Below, piece after piece: positions 1-7,933 of a stretch of DNA of 25,844 bases; position 1 is the first letter of the stretch, and every line of letters starts with the position of its first letter. The notes beneath the pieces were generated by a model that saw only the letters and a program-made list of their open reading frames with translations, was not told where the DNA came from and did not search any database. The translations under genes and the position numbers were made by a program. Source of the stretch: a virus; the IMG/VR virus record IMGVR_UViG_3300042475_000821, positions 1 to 25,844 of that record; one strand, written 5' to 3'.

Positions 1-458
1 GTCACACACTCTAGGTGGGTCTTGTCTTTAGAGACGATTGGAATCCAATGATTCTCTTTCTTCTCAAAGTCTATTTCTAGGTTCTTTGCCGTAGGTCTTA
101 CCGGCGAGGTTCTCGTTGTAGCGTTCACCCCAACGATGGGTTTGTCGTGCGCGAGCAGTATCTCTATCGTGTTCTTCGGAAACCGCATATCTGCGTCTAT
201 CCACAGAATGTAGTCCGCGCCTTCTTTTATTGCCTCTGCCGCCAGCTTCTCGCGCTGGTCAAATATCAGGGTTCCGGCAACCGTGTAAACCGCCTGGTGT
301 CCAGTACGGTTTCTTGCGTCGTAGGCACATAACACCGCCAAGTCAAACGCCGTTCCTATCTCCATCTCTCCACGAGAAGGGATACAAATGGCGACTTTCT
401 TATCTTCCCACGGTGTCTTTTGTTGCTTTTGCTTAATCTTGTCGTGAACCTTGCCCAC
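1..458 (-). CDS. Glycosyltransferase (GT2-like), 3' end beyond the window
   Basis: The frame is open from a GTG at 458 to the left edge, so 152 codons are visible and the C-terminus is missing. The start overlaps the stop of the upstream gene by one base (TAGTG) and has a strong ribosome site, GGGGAGAG, four bases before the GTG. The N-terminus holds a beta strand followed by IPSRG (about residues 25-29), typical of GT-A type phage glycosyltransferases. At about residues 80-85 there is WIDADM, whose D-A-D fits the metal- and nucleotide-sugar-binding DxD motif. The family transfers a sugar from an activated donor; the acceptor here (virion protein, DNA or host glycan) is unknown. It lies downstream of the capsid gene in the late operon, so virion decoration is plausible but inferred. 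Confidence 0.75.
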   Translation of the reverse strand, partial: MGKVHDKIKQKQQKTPWEDKKVAICIPSRGEMEIGTAFDLAVLCAYDARNRTGHQAVYTVAGTLIFDQREKLAAEAIKEGADYILWIDADMRFPKNTIEILLAHDKPIVGVNATTRTSPVRPTAKNLEIDFEKKENHWIPIVSKDKTHLECV

Positions 459-775
459 TAAACTCTCCCCGGTCTTGTCCGTAAAAAACGGTTTGCCGGG
501 TCATTTAGAAAAGCCTTCATGCGTTTCTGGTCTACCACAGCGAACCCCCTCATAATCCCCTGTACATTCAGGTCTGCAATGACCGAATTGGGAATCTCCG
601 CTACACGCGCACCATCACCCCACCGGGCGCGTTCGTCTATTTGGTTATAAGAAGCCTTGTTAGCCTCTAGGATTGGTGCGACGTTTTGTTCGTCCCTGAT
701 GACAAGCCCGCCATCTCCGTCCGAAAACCACGTCCGCTTTCCCTCTATCGTTACTTCTTCGCCCAACTTTTGCAT
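458..775 (-). CDS. Conserved phage protein after the capsid gene, function unknown
   Basis: 105 residues from the chosen ATG at 775. A longer frame begins at 826, but its first 17 codons lie across the capsid terminator hairpin, while the ATG at 775 has TAAGG five bases upstream. The protein opens with a short beta-rich stretch (EVTIEGKRTWFSDGDGG). Its C-terminal half contains ARWGDGARVAEIP and ends in LNDPANRFLRTRPGRV, an arginine-rich tail. I recognise the style from other phage structural modules but can assign no function. It is the first gene after the capsid terminator and its stop overlaps the start of the glycosyltransferase, so the two are probably translated together. Confidence 0.8.
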   Translation of the reverse strand: MQKLGEEVTIEGKRTWFSDGDGGLVIRDEQNVAPILEANKASYNQIDERARWGDGARVAEIPNSVIADLNVQGIMRGFAVVDQKRMKAFLNDPANRFLRTRPGRV

Positions 776-786
776 ATTTACCTTAC

Positions 787-816
787 AAAACCGACGGTGG
801 GAATTACCCACCGCCG
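787..816 (-). terminator. Intrinsic terminator after the major capsid gene
   Basis: On the minus strand, ten bases at 816-807 pair with 801-792 (nine Watson-Crick pairs and one G-U) around the loop TAATT. G and TTTT follow at 791-787. The hairpin lies between the capsid stop (830) and the next start (775). A partial terminator directly after the most highly expressed late gene is common in phages. The U-run is short, so read-through into the downstream genes is expected. Confidence 0.75.
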
Positions 817-829
817 ATTCTATCACAAG

Positions 830-1783
830 TTACGCTGCTTTGATGTCAAAGATACCGCCGTGTGCTTTCTCGTTACGAACTTCGAGGGTCAGTTCGGCAA
901 GAATCTGAGTCTTGTCAGAGTCGCCGGTCTTAGCCAGGTCATTCGTCTGGAAAGGACGGAGGTAAGCAAGGGCTGCGTACTCGGGGTCGAGCATCAGGGC
1001 ATCCGTAGAACGCATGAAGCGGTCAGGAACGATGCTGATGAGGCCAAAGTCCGAGAGGTAAGCACCAGCGGCAGCCACAATAGTCGTTGGCTCTGCGCCG
1101 GTCACATAACGCTGCTCTGCAACACCAGTAAAGCCAGACACAGTTGCCTTCAAGCCTGGGGGAACAACCAAAATCTTGGGTGTGCCACCTTCTTCAAAGA
1201 TTTCCTGTGCCACGGTCTTGAGCATGGACTCAAGGAAGGTACGGGTTGTGGTGTCCGAACGGATATCGGAACCGTCACCTGTTGGGTTTGTACCAGCCGA
1301 ACCCTTGGATACGTTAGTGGTGATGTATGACAGGAGTGAACCCAGCTTACGCGCACCAGAAGTTGCCGTACCGTTGGTCTTGGCTTGGTTAGCCGTGATG
1401 ATTGTCTCGATGTCGCGCTTGATTTCGGAAGCGGCTTTAGCCAACTGGTAAGCCTTCTCAGACTTACGGCCAGCCTTGTCTACTGCCTCAAGCGTGCCCG
1501 AAACCTGAACGGTCTTACCAACGATTTGCGTGAAGTTGCCAACACGGGTCGTGGGCGAGAGCGATGCTGCGGCTGCGTCATCACCTTCGATGAGGGCGTT
1601 AGCAGTCGTAGCGGCGGCCAATGCGTCGGTCTGCCACTCGTGGTTGGTTTGGGTAGCCTTGGACTTGCCGATGGACGACATGATTGGCGTGTCGGTGGGG
1701 CTAATCGAGTAAATAACATTTGCTAAGTCTTCGCGGACACCAATGCTGGTGTACCGCAGGTAGGTATTTGAGGGTACTGACAT
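830..1783 (-). CDS. Major capsid protein, SU10/DUF5309 type
   Basis: 317 residues; builds the icosahedral head shell. The N-terminal TSIGVREDLANVIYSISPTDTP and the following KSKATQTNHEWQTD match the start of the HK97-fold family Pfam calls SU10 major capsid protein (DUF5309). The central region has the GTLEAVDKAGRKSEKAYQLAKA spine-helix type segment. The C-terminus has DPEYAALAYLRPFQTNDLAKTGD and the closing LELTLEVRNEKAHGGI-like strand. The length fits the family. AAGGAG stands upstream of the ATG, ten bases after the scaffold stop. A terminator follows. There is no sign of a fused protease, and I see no head maturation protease elsewhere in the window. Confidence 0.9.
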   Translation of the reverse strand: MSVPSNTYLRYTSIGVREDLANVIYSISPTDTPIMSSIGKSKATQTNHEWQTDALAAATTANALIEGDDAAAASLSPTTRVGNFTQIVGKTVQVSGTLEAVDKAGRKSEKAYQLAKAASEIKRDIETIITANQAKTNGTATSGARKLGSLLSYITTNVSKGSAGTNPTGDGSDIRSDTTTRTFLESMLKTVAQEIFEEGGTPKILVVPPGLKATVSGFTGVAEQRYVTGAEPTTIVAAAGAYLSDFGLISIVPDRFMRSTDALMLDPEYAALAYLRPFQTNDLAKTGDSDKTQILAELTLEVRNEKAHGGIFDIKAA

Positions 1784-1793
1784 TTAATTCTCC

Positions 1794-2735
1794 TTAGAGG
1801 AATCGTTCGAATAAAGCCGCCGCGTCTCGCGGGCGACCAGTCTGTTGTAGTTTCTTGGTCAATTTCTTGACCGCCTCTCCGTCCTTATCAAGGCGTGGAG
1901 AGCCGACCCCAGGTGCTAATGACTTGGGAGCCTCTGCCACTCTTTTGGAGACGGCAGGTTTTGACTTCTGCAATTTTTCGTATTGCATAGCCCGATACAG
2001 AGTTAGGACGGCGCGGTGGTCGTACACCTGCGACAACTCTTGGTCTGTCCAGCCTACCGATTTGGCGTAATCTTTTATCTCCTTGCGGATAACCTCGCCC
2101 TTTACCTCATCACCAAAGTCAGGGATGGCAGAACGTAGACGCTCGGCTTCCTGTTGGATATGAGACTTTAGCCTCTCCTGATGCTCGGAGGCTTGCTTGG
2201 CTTGGAGTGATTCGCGTTCGGCGCGGACAGCTTGTAGCTGCTTTTCGCGTTCCATGTTCTCTGCCATCTTGACCGCGTACCCGATGGGGTCTTGGTCTTT
2301 TAAGGCAGTCAGGTCTTCCGCAGGTTGTGTCAACATCTGTTCGATGACTTGCAACCGTTGGGCATAGGTGTCCCGCAATTTGGCGGCTTCATCTATCCTA
2401 GCGCGTTCGGATTCGACTGCCTTACGCTGTTCGGCTAGATTCTGCGTCTTTTTGGTGTAGTCAGATGTGCGTGAGTAGCCCTTAATAAGCTCGTCTAAGT
2501 CCACATCCAGTTCTTCGTTGTCAACCTTGACCCGAAACCTTTGTGGTGCTTCGACTTCTTCTTGGACTTCTTCGCCTTCCGCTTCCTCGTAGGCTTGTAC
2601 TTCTACCTGCTCGGTTTCTTCCTGTGCTAGTTCCTCGGCTTGGCCTTCCGGCTGCTCTGGCTCCAACATCCCGAAGATTTTGGCGGCTGCATTGTCTACT
2701 GTTTGTGCACTCCCTTGCGGGTTGGTGTCTTCCAT
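1794..2735 (-). CDS. Head scaffolding protein
   Basis: 313 residues, very rich in Glu, Gln, Lys and Ala. Residues about 25-65 are strongly acidic (runs of E and V-E-V), followed by a short globular stretch, VKVDNEELDVDLDELIKGYSR. A long predicted coiled coil (about residues 90-205) comes next, and a basic C-terminus rich in K and R with a final AALFERFL helix. This architecture, and the position directly before the capsid gene, are those of phage internal scaffolds, which guide capsid assembly and leave before DNA packaging. AGGAG precedes the ATG. The basic C-terminal helix would be the capsid-binding end by analogy with other scaffolds; that is inference. Confidence 0.85.
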   Translation of the reverse strand: MEDTNPQGSAQTVDNAAAKIFGMLEPEQPEGQAEELAQEETEQVEVQAYEEAEGEEVQEEVEAPQRFRVKVDNEELDVDLDELIKGYSRTSDYTKKTQNLAEQRKAVESERARIDEAAKLRDTYAQRLQVIEQMLTQPAEDLTALKDQDPIGYAVKMAENMEREKQLQAVRAERESLQAKQASEHQERLKSHIQQEAERLRSAIPDFGDEVKGEVIRKEIKDYAKSVGWTDQELSQVYDHRAVLTLYRAMQYEKLQKSKPAVSKRVAEAPKSLAPGVGSPRLDKDGEAVKKLTKKLQQTGRPRDAAALFERFL

Positions 2736-2753
2736 TTGGAACTCCTACTGTGG

Positions 2754-2987
2754 TTAAAAAACCATAAACTTGCGTTTCTTGTCTATCTCCTTGTTGGTGG
2801 CGATGGACTTGAGTGACGCAATAAATTCTTCTAGCCCCTTGAGTTTTAGACGCTCGCGTTCACGAACATCCACATCCTCGTCAGAACTATCTAAGATGTT
2901 GTTAATATACATCAGCCGTTGCTTTTCCACAACAGCCATAAAAAACTCGTCGTTCAGGAAGGCTATCGCCCGTTCTGTTTCGTTCAA
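2754..2987 (-). CDS. Small conserved protein between portal and scaffold
   Basis: 77 residues starting at a TTG whose first bases overlap the portal stop (TTGA). GTGGAG lies about eight bases upstream inside the portal gene. The protein is charged and mostly helical: FLNDEFFMAVVEKQRLMYINNIL, then an acidic turn (DSSDEDVDVRERERLK), then a helix ending in a lysine-rich tail. Genes of this size occur at the same place in related head modules and may be head-completion or assembly factors, but no function is established here. The frame is real by position, ribosome site and coupling; the TTG start is the only suitable one. Confidence 0.75.
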   Translation of the reverse strand: MNETERAIAFLNDEFFMAVVEKQRLMYINNILDSSDEDVDVRERERLKLKGLEEFIASLKSIATNKEIDKKRKFMVF

Positions 2988-5080
2988 CCAGGTATCTCCA
3001 CGTTTCCTGTAATCTGTGCCCCGACCTTGGCGGCCTTAAGCTGTGCCTCGGCTTGGAACTCTGCCGTCTTGAGTTGCAACTGGGCGGCGGCCTTCTCGCG
3101 CTCCAACTGAATGTCTGCGGCGGCTTTCTCGCGCTGTAACTGGATGTCTGCCTGTGCCTTGGCTTGGGAAACCTGAATGTCCGCTTGCGCCTTTGCCTGA
3201 GTGACCTGCATCTGGGCTTGTGCCTGTTGCATCAGGGCGGCGGTAGCAGGGTCAGGCTGTGGCTGTTGGGGTTGTAGAAGTTGCTGTTCCATCTCCGGCG
3301 TAATCTCGCGGAAGAACTCAGAGGTGTCCTTAAACCCTGCGGACTCGATGAACCGTCCCAAGGTGTTGCGGTACTGGCTAGGCGAGACTAGCGGGTTGGC
3401 TATGCCCATCTGGGACATAATCTGCTCTTGCTTTTGCAGGATTGCGGCCACCATCGCCATCTGTTGCTCTCTGTTTCCTGTGCCCAGACCTACGTTTACC
3501 GTCAGGTCGTACTCGTTGCTCCACTCGCGTGGGTCGATAGCCACGAACTTGCCACGCATCCGCACGATTCTTTCCTTGTCCTGATATTTGCAGACAAGGT
3601 GCAGGATGGACTTGAACAGGTCTTTTACCCCAGTCTCAGCGAATATCCTAGCAATCAACTCAACCTTTGCGGCTCCTGCGTTCTGAACCATCGCCACCGC
3701 TGTCGCGGTAGTGTTTTGCAGGATGTTGGGGTCTAAGCCCTGAGAAGCCTGTGTAACGCCTGTGCGCTTCTGCTGTATCTCGTCCATGTAGGCGAGCATT
3801 GGGAAGGCTTGTCCGGCCACCAGAGGTACTTGTAGGGGCGTTATAGCGGCGTTGTTCTTGACCCGCACGATACCGCCAGGTGTGACCGTCAGCATATCGT
3901 CTAGGTTTACCTGCCCATCGACTACGGCCATCCGAGCGTTGTTGGACAGGTACAGGTTATCCAACATCTGACGTGTAATCGTGGTCTTAATCTTCTGGAT
4001 GTCCACCACGCGGTCAGCCAAGCTATGCCCGAAGAACTTGTGGGGCATGGGGATTGGGCAGACTGAGCAAAACGGGATGAAGTCTGCTTCCTCGTTCTCT
4101 AGGATTGTGCCGCCAGCGTAGAACACACGGCGCAGTTCGGCAATGCCATCCTCGTCGTAGTCTGTCCTGATGTAGCACTCGAACGTCTCAATCTCGTCCA
4201 TGCTTGTGTCAAGGCTGGGGTCGTCCGGCTGCTCCCCGTTGGGGAACCGCGCCACCCTCTCAGGGGTAAATGTCAGGTCGTCGTAGGCTGGCAACTCGTC
4301 AATCTCGTCAGCCTTAAAGCCCATGCTGATTAACTCGGAACGGGTTGTCAGTCTACGGTGGGCTACAAAAGGCGCGTCAGCGATACGGCGTGCCTTCTTG
4401 GAGATTAGGAACTCCTCGGGTGGTACGTTCTCAACCTTGACCGAACCCTTCTTGTTTACCTTCTTGACCGTGACGTTATACGAGAACACGGGTTGCATTG
4501 TCATTTCTGGAGGCACGCCCGTCTGCTGGGCAAGCATCATCTGCTCTGGGGTCGGAGGAACGGGGACTTCGCCTATCTGAGTCTGGCGTTGCTTGACCAC
4601 TTCCATCTGCCCGTCTGCTAGTAGCAGGGTCAGTTCTTCCTCGGACAGGTTCTCGTACTTCTCCTTGTCCACGGATGTCTCGTCGTTCCACCAGACCTTG
4701 ATGACACCAGCCTTTTGAAGGAGCGCGTCCTTGAACCAAGTCTGGAATACCTCAAAACCTGGGTTGTCGTTCATCAGCACCCAGTTGCAATACTCGGTGG
4801 CTTGCTTGGCCTTCTCCTCGTCGCCAGGTGCTTTGGGTTCGAACCGCACCACGTCGTCGGACTGTGTAAATACACGCAGGAGTTGTGGCAATGCGCCGTC
4901 TACGGCTTCTGCGACTTCGCCTGTAACGATAGTAGACCGCCCCTCGACTTCATTGCCGTAGGGTTCGCGGTTGTACGCCATCAGCGCATCGCGGCGTTCC
5001 TCTACCGTCTCGGTATTGATGTAGCCAATGGCGTTATCAATCTCGTTTTCAATGATGGCTTGTAGGTCAAATTCTTGCAT
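2984..5080 (-). CDS. Portal protein (P22-like head-to-tail connector)
   Basis: 698 residues; forms the dodecameric ring at the DNA-entry vertex that docks terminase and tail. The sequence reads as a P22-type portal: RRDALMAYNREPYGNE near the N-terminus, ALPQLLRVFTQSDDVVRFEP, the FKDALLQKAGVIKVWWND strand, FECYIRTDYDEDG around residue 300, and MLDNLYLSNNARMAV in the middle. The C-terminus is an unusual helical tail with tandem 11-residue repeats (about residues 625-668) rich in Q, A and K, which probably forms the barrel or internal crown. The ATG abuts the terL stop (TAA-ATG) with only a weak ribosome site, so translation is probably coupled. Confidence 0.93.
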   Translation of the reverse strand: MQEFDLQAIIENEIDNAIGYINTETVEERRDALMAYNREPYGNEVEGRSTIVTGEVAEAVDGALPQLLRVFTQSDDVVRFEPKAPGDEEKAKQATEYCNWVLMNDNPGFEVFQTWFKDALLQKAGVIKVWWNDETSVDKEKYENLSEEELTLLLADGQMEVVKQRQTQIGEVPVPPTPEQMMLAQQTGVPPEMTMQPVFSYNVTVKKVNKKGSVKVENVPPEEFLISKKARRIADAPFVAHRRLTTRSELISMGFKADEIDELPAYDDLTFTPERVARFPNGEQPDDPSLDTSMDEIETFECYIRTDYDEDGIAELRRVFYAGGTILENEEADFIPFCSVCPIPMPHKFFGHSLADRVVDIQKIKTTITRQMLDNLYLSNNARMAVVDGQVNLDDMLTVTPGGIVRVKNNAAITPLQVPLVAGQAFPMLAYMDEIQQKRTGVTQASQGLDPNILQNTTATAVAMVQNAGAAKVELIARIFAETGVKDLFKSILHLVCKYQDKERIVRMRGKFVAIDPREWSNEYDLTVNVGLGTGNREQQMAMVAAILQKQEQIMSQMGIANPLVSPSQYRNTLGRFIESAGFKDTSEFFREITPEMEQQLLQPQQPQPDPATAALMQQAQAQMQVTQAKAQADIQVSQAKAQADIQLQREKAAADIQLEREKAAAQLQLKTAEFQAEAQLKAAKVGAQITGNVEIPG

Positions 5081-6331
5081 TTAGACAATCCATTTCGTGT
5101 TAATTGGCAACGGTTTGCCCCAGGTGCTAGTGGTATTTAAGCCAACAGCGAGATACCTAAAGGCATCCGCAGCGTGACTTGACCAGTCATGCAGGGGTTT
5201 GTCGTAGTAAACATTGCGCTTCTCATCGTACTCGCGGCGGTAGTTGCGTAGTGCATCTGCGCCTTGTTTAGTTCGTGGATGGAAGTAGCAATTAGGTAAA
5301 AGCCTTCTAACGGCTTGTATCCCATCGTCGATAGACATTCTTGGACAGACGGTAATGTTGAGTCCAAGGTCTTGTAAGACTTCTTTTCTACTCTTGCCTG
5401 TGCCGAGTTCTCGTACCTCAACGTCGTGGGGCAAGATGTGTTCAGCCTTTGTGTAATCATTTTGCTTAATCCAGTTGACGTACCAGTCTAGCCCTTGACC
5501 GTGGTTCTCAACGAAGTCGATAAGCCGCCTCTCCTGCCCTGCGACCTGGCAAACCCATATAGCTGTGCTATCCCCAACTCCCAAGTCCCAAGCCGTGTAC
5601 GTCTTGCAGAGGCTGTCTGTCGCGAACTCCGTAAAGCGTTCAGGTGCAAGCGTATTAAGTATCGCGCCGTAATACGCACCCTCAACCGCAGCATTAAAGG
5701 AACACTCAAATTCAGTTGCGAACTTGTCGTCGCCCATCTCTTTCTTGGCAGCTTCAAGTTCCTCTGGACTGATAATACCTGTCTGCGAAGCCTTAAATTC
5801 AAGTAACGCCCACCCTTCCTCTTTCTCTGCCCTGTCGCGCAAGTCCTTGAAGTGGTTCGCGCCCTTCGGTGTCCCGATGAACAACGCCCATCCTAGCCTA
5901 TCCGTTAGCGCAGGTCTTAGCACCTCGTTCCAGACCTTCGGGTTCATGTCCCCTACCTCGTCTAGCACAACCCCGTCTAAGTATATTCCTCGCAGGGAAT
6001 CTGGGTTGTCCGCACCGTAGAGGCTTATGCGCCTTCCGTAGAAGTCTACCCTGAGTTCGCTTATGTTAGCCGTTGGGGTCAGGGGTTCCGTAAACTTTAG
6101 CAGGTAGTCAAACGCCACCCTCTTGGCCTGAGAGTAAGTAGGGGCAACGTAGGCGTACCGTGGGCTTTCCTTGCCGCAGAGCATGGCTGCGCGGATAAGG
6201 TGGTTTATGGCAGCAACAGTCTTGCCGAACCTACGATGGCATACAGCCACCGCGAACCTATTAGCCTCCAGCGCATCGTGAACCAGAAGCTGTTGGGGTC
6301 TTGGCGCATACGGGATTGTTACTTCTGCCAC
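5081..6331 (-). CDS. terL: Terminase large subunit
   Basis: 416 residues; the packaging ATPase and DNA-cutting nuclease. Walker A is CHRRFGKT (31-38), Walker B VVLDEV (121-126) with catalytic Glu125, and the coupling motif is IGTPKG (152-157). The RNase H-like nuclease domain shows WDLGVGDST (Asp249), PHD (301-303) and the C-terminal HAADAFRYL, supplying the acidic metal-binding residues. The length fits the shorter Terminase_6 type enzymes. Its start overlaps the terS end by 13 bases and its stop abuts the portal start, so terS, terL and portal form one translational unit. Confidence 0.95.
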   Translation of the reverse strand: MAEVTIPYAPRPQQLLVHDALEANRFAVAVCHRRFGKTVAAINHLIRAAMLCGKESPRYAYVAPTYSQAKRVAFDYLLKFTEPLTPTANISELRVDFYGRRISLYGADNPDSLRGIYLDGVVLDEVGDMNPKVWNEVLRPALTDRLGWALFIGTPKGANHFKDLRDRAEKEEGWALLEFKASQTGIISPEELEAAKKEMGDDKFATEFECSFNAAVEGAYYGAILNTLAPERFTEFATDSLCKTYTAWDLGVGDSTAIWVCQVAGQERRLIDFVENHGQGLDWYVNWIKQNDYTKAEHILPHDVEVRELGTGKSRKEVLQDLGLNITVCPRMSIDDGIQAVRRLLPNCYFHPRTKQGADALRNYRREYDEKRNVYYDKPLHDWSSHAADAFRYLAVGLNTTSTWGKPLPINTKWIV

Positions 6332-6654
6332 GAGATTACCAGGGGTTGACCGTCTAATCCTGAGTGTTCATTGACCTGCGTTTCCTTCCACCCAGCCCTG
6401 GTCTTTAGCCAGAATATCATTGCCGTGGTGTTGCCGTTCTTGGCCTGTTCGTATAGCGACTTGCCTATCTGCGCGTTAGCGTCTACCCGCCCGTCGTCTA
6501 ACTCTTGCCGGTAATACTTGGATAGCGTGTCTGCGCTGATTCCGAGCTTTGTTGCTATGTCTTCGTGCCGGATACCTACCGCAGCCAGAGTCTTGACTTG
6601 AAGCCGATTCTGGTCAGTTGGTTGGTGAGCCGGTCTGCCCACTCCTTCTGCCAT
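6319..6654 (-). CDS. terS: Terminase small subunit-like DNA-binding protein
   Basis: 111 residues. An N-terminal helix-turn-helix (about residues 18-50: VKTLAAVGIRHEDIATKLGI, then SADTLSKYYRQEL) is followed by a helical region, ANAQIGKSLYEQAKNGNTTA, and MIFWLKTRAGWKET. This is the form of small terminase proteins, which recognise the packaging site and recruit the large subunit. It sits directly upstream of terL with a 13-base overlap. GGAG precedes the ATG, just after the methyltransferase stop. The only other reading would be a general phage HTH protein; position favours TerS. Confidence 0.85.
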   Translation of the reverse strand: MAEGVGRPAHQPTDQNRLQVKTLAAVGIRHEDIATKLGISADTLSKYYRQELDDGRVDANAQIGKSLYEQAKNGNTTAMIFWLKTRAGWKETQVNEHSGLDGQPLVISWQK

Positions 6655-6656
6655 CT

Positions 6657-7814
6657 TTATATCTCCGTTAAATTAGCTTTTTGGCCGGTAAAGTCTTCCC
6701 AGCGTTTTACTATTACATCGCAATACTTGGGGTCTAGCTCCATCACAAAACAGGTTCTTCCTGTTTGTTCTGCCCCTATTAAAGTTGAGCCAGAGCCACC
6801 AAACAAGTCCAGCACGTTTAAGAGTTTAATGTGGTTGCCAAATGCCCGCACCGACAAGGCTACTGGCTTTTGCGTTGGGTGGACGTAATTTGTGTCTTTT
6901 TTAATCTGCCACAAGTCCGACTCATTCTTCACCACTTCGTCAATTTTGCCGTTAAACAAACAAAACTCGTGTTGATGCCGGTATCCGTTCCCCATACCAA
7001 AGACATTTTTAGCCCAAACAATACACGCCTTGTAAGGAAGTTTACCTTGCAACGCACCATAAAAGTCCCAGTTACACCAAATGTAGTACGCCTTTGGGTC
7101 TATTAGCTGTATGGTGTTACACACTTCTGTGATGAAGTTTTCAAACTCTGGCTCGGACAGGTTATCGTTTTTAATAACCTCGTGCTTACCGCTACGTCCA
7201 TTAAATGCCACGTTGTAGGGCGGGTCGGTAAATATCAAGTCCACCTGGTTCCCGTCCATCAGCTTCTCTACCGCGTCTATGCTTGTAGAGTCCCCGCACA
7301 TTAACCTGTGCCGTCCAAGTTGGTAGATGTCCCCCGGCTTGGTCTTTGGTTCCTCTGGAACGTCTGGGACTGCGTCTTCGTCCGTTAGACCTTCTGTTTC
7401 TTTTATCGGGTTTAGCAGGGCGTTTAACTCGTCTGCCTCGAACCCTAGCAGGGACAGGTCAAAGTCCTCGCCGTCTAGTTCCTGTAACTCCAGCGTTAGC
7501 ATCTGGTCATCCCACCCTGCGTTCAATGCTAGGCGGTTATCCGCTATCACGTAGGCTTTGCGCTGGGTGTCTGATAGGTGAGCCAGCCTTATACACGGGA
7601 CGGCCTGTAAGCCTAGTTTCTGCGCGGCCATGACCCTACCGTGACCGGCAATGATTCCGTTGTCCTCGTCTACCAAGACGGGGTTGTTGAAGCCAAACTC
7701 CTTAATGCTTCCCGCTATCTGCGCGACCTGCGCCTCGCTGTGGGTTCTGGAGTTCTTTGCGTAAGGGATTAGTCCCTTGGTTTCAAGCCATTCTATTGTT
7801 TTTGCGCCCTGCAT
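6657..7814 (-). CDS. ParB-like domain fused to a DNA methyltransferase (N4/N6 class)
   Basis: 385 residues in two parts. Residues 1-105 are ParB/sulfiredoxin-like, with IIAGHGRVMAAQKLG (54-68) and the DNRLALNAGWD linker motif (92-102). An acidic linker (about 138-160) leads to a beta-class DNA methyltransferase: DPPY (197-200), HPTQKP (312-317) and the SAM-binding DLFGGSG (336-342), in that order. It transfers methyl from S-adenosylmethionine to adenine or cytosine amino groups, probably protecting phage DNA from host restriction. No partner restriction enzyme is visible. It heads the terminase operon, and AGAGGA precedes the ATG. The ParB part may place the enzyme on DNA; that is inference. 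Confidence 0.93.
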   Translation of the reverse strand: MQGAKTIEWLETKGLIPYAKNSRTHSEAQVAQIAGSIKEFGFNNPVLVDEDNGIIAGHGRVMAAQKLGLQAVPCIRLAHLSDTQRKAYVIADNRLALNAGWDDQMLTLELQELDGEDFDLSLLGFEADELNALLNPIKETEGLTDEDAVPDVPEEPKTKPGDIYQLGRHRLMCGDSTSIDAVEKLMDGNQVDLIFTDPPYNVAFNGRSGKHEVIKNDNLSEPEFENFITEVCNTIQLIDPKAYYIWCNWDFYGALQGKLPYKACIVWAKNVFGMGNGYRHQHEFCLFNGKIDEVVKNESDLWQIKKDTNYVHPTQKPVALSVRAFGNHIKLLNVLDLFGGSGSTLIGAEQTGRTCFVMELDPKYCDVIVKRWEDFTGQKANLTEI

Positions 7815-7845
7815 CCGATTCCTCTAAGGTTGTTCGGTTGTTACT

Positions 7846-7862
7846 ATTATACAACAATTATA
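7846..7862 (-). promoter_or_regulatory. Candidate leftward promoter: two TATAAT boxes before the methyltransferase
   Basis: The minus strand carries two perfect TATAAT hexamers, at 7862-7857 and 7851-7846, in an AT-rich island between the micro-gene and the methyltransferase start at 7814. No good -35 hexamer lies 17 bases upstream of either (the closest, TTGCAA at 7877-7872, is 20 bases from the second box). GTTGT and ACAAC flank the second box as a small inverted repeat. It could be a late promoter for the packaging and head genes. Confidence 0.4.
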
Positions 7863-7932
7863 AACCTAGTTTTGCAAGAACACGCTTGGCGAGTAATTTT
7901 ATGTCTGACCACAAGGCTTGTAACTTTTCCAT
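7858..7932 (-). CDS. 24-residue micro-protein, possible amphipathic helix
   Basis: The frame runs from the ATG at 7932 to a TAA at 7858 and begins two bases after the stop of the upstream methyltransferase. AAGGA stands five bases before the ATG. The product, beginning MEKLQALWSDIKLLAKR, is a plausible amphipathic basic helix ending in LGL. The last codons overlap one of the two TATAAT boxes. Small size makes the call tentative; the ribosome site and tight spacing support it. Confidence 0.5.
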   Translation of the reverse strand: MEKLQALWSDIKLLAKRVLAKLGL

Positions 7933-7933
7933 G

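Noticed and set aside
686-1330. Long plus-strand open frame of 214 codons
   Set aside because: It is antisense to the major capsid gene, has no ribosome site and shows no protein pattern; its length follows from the codon bias of the capsid gene.
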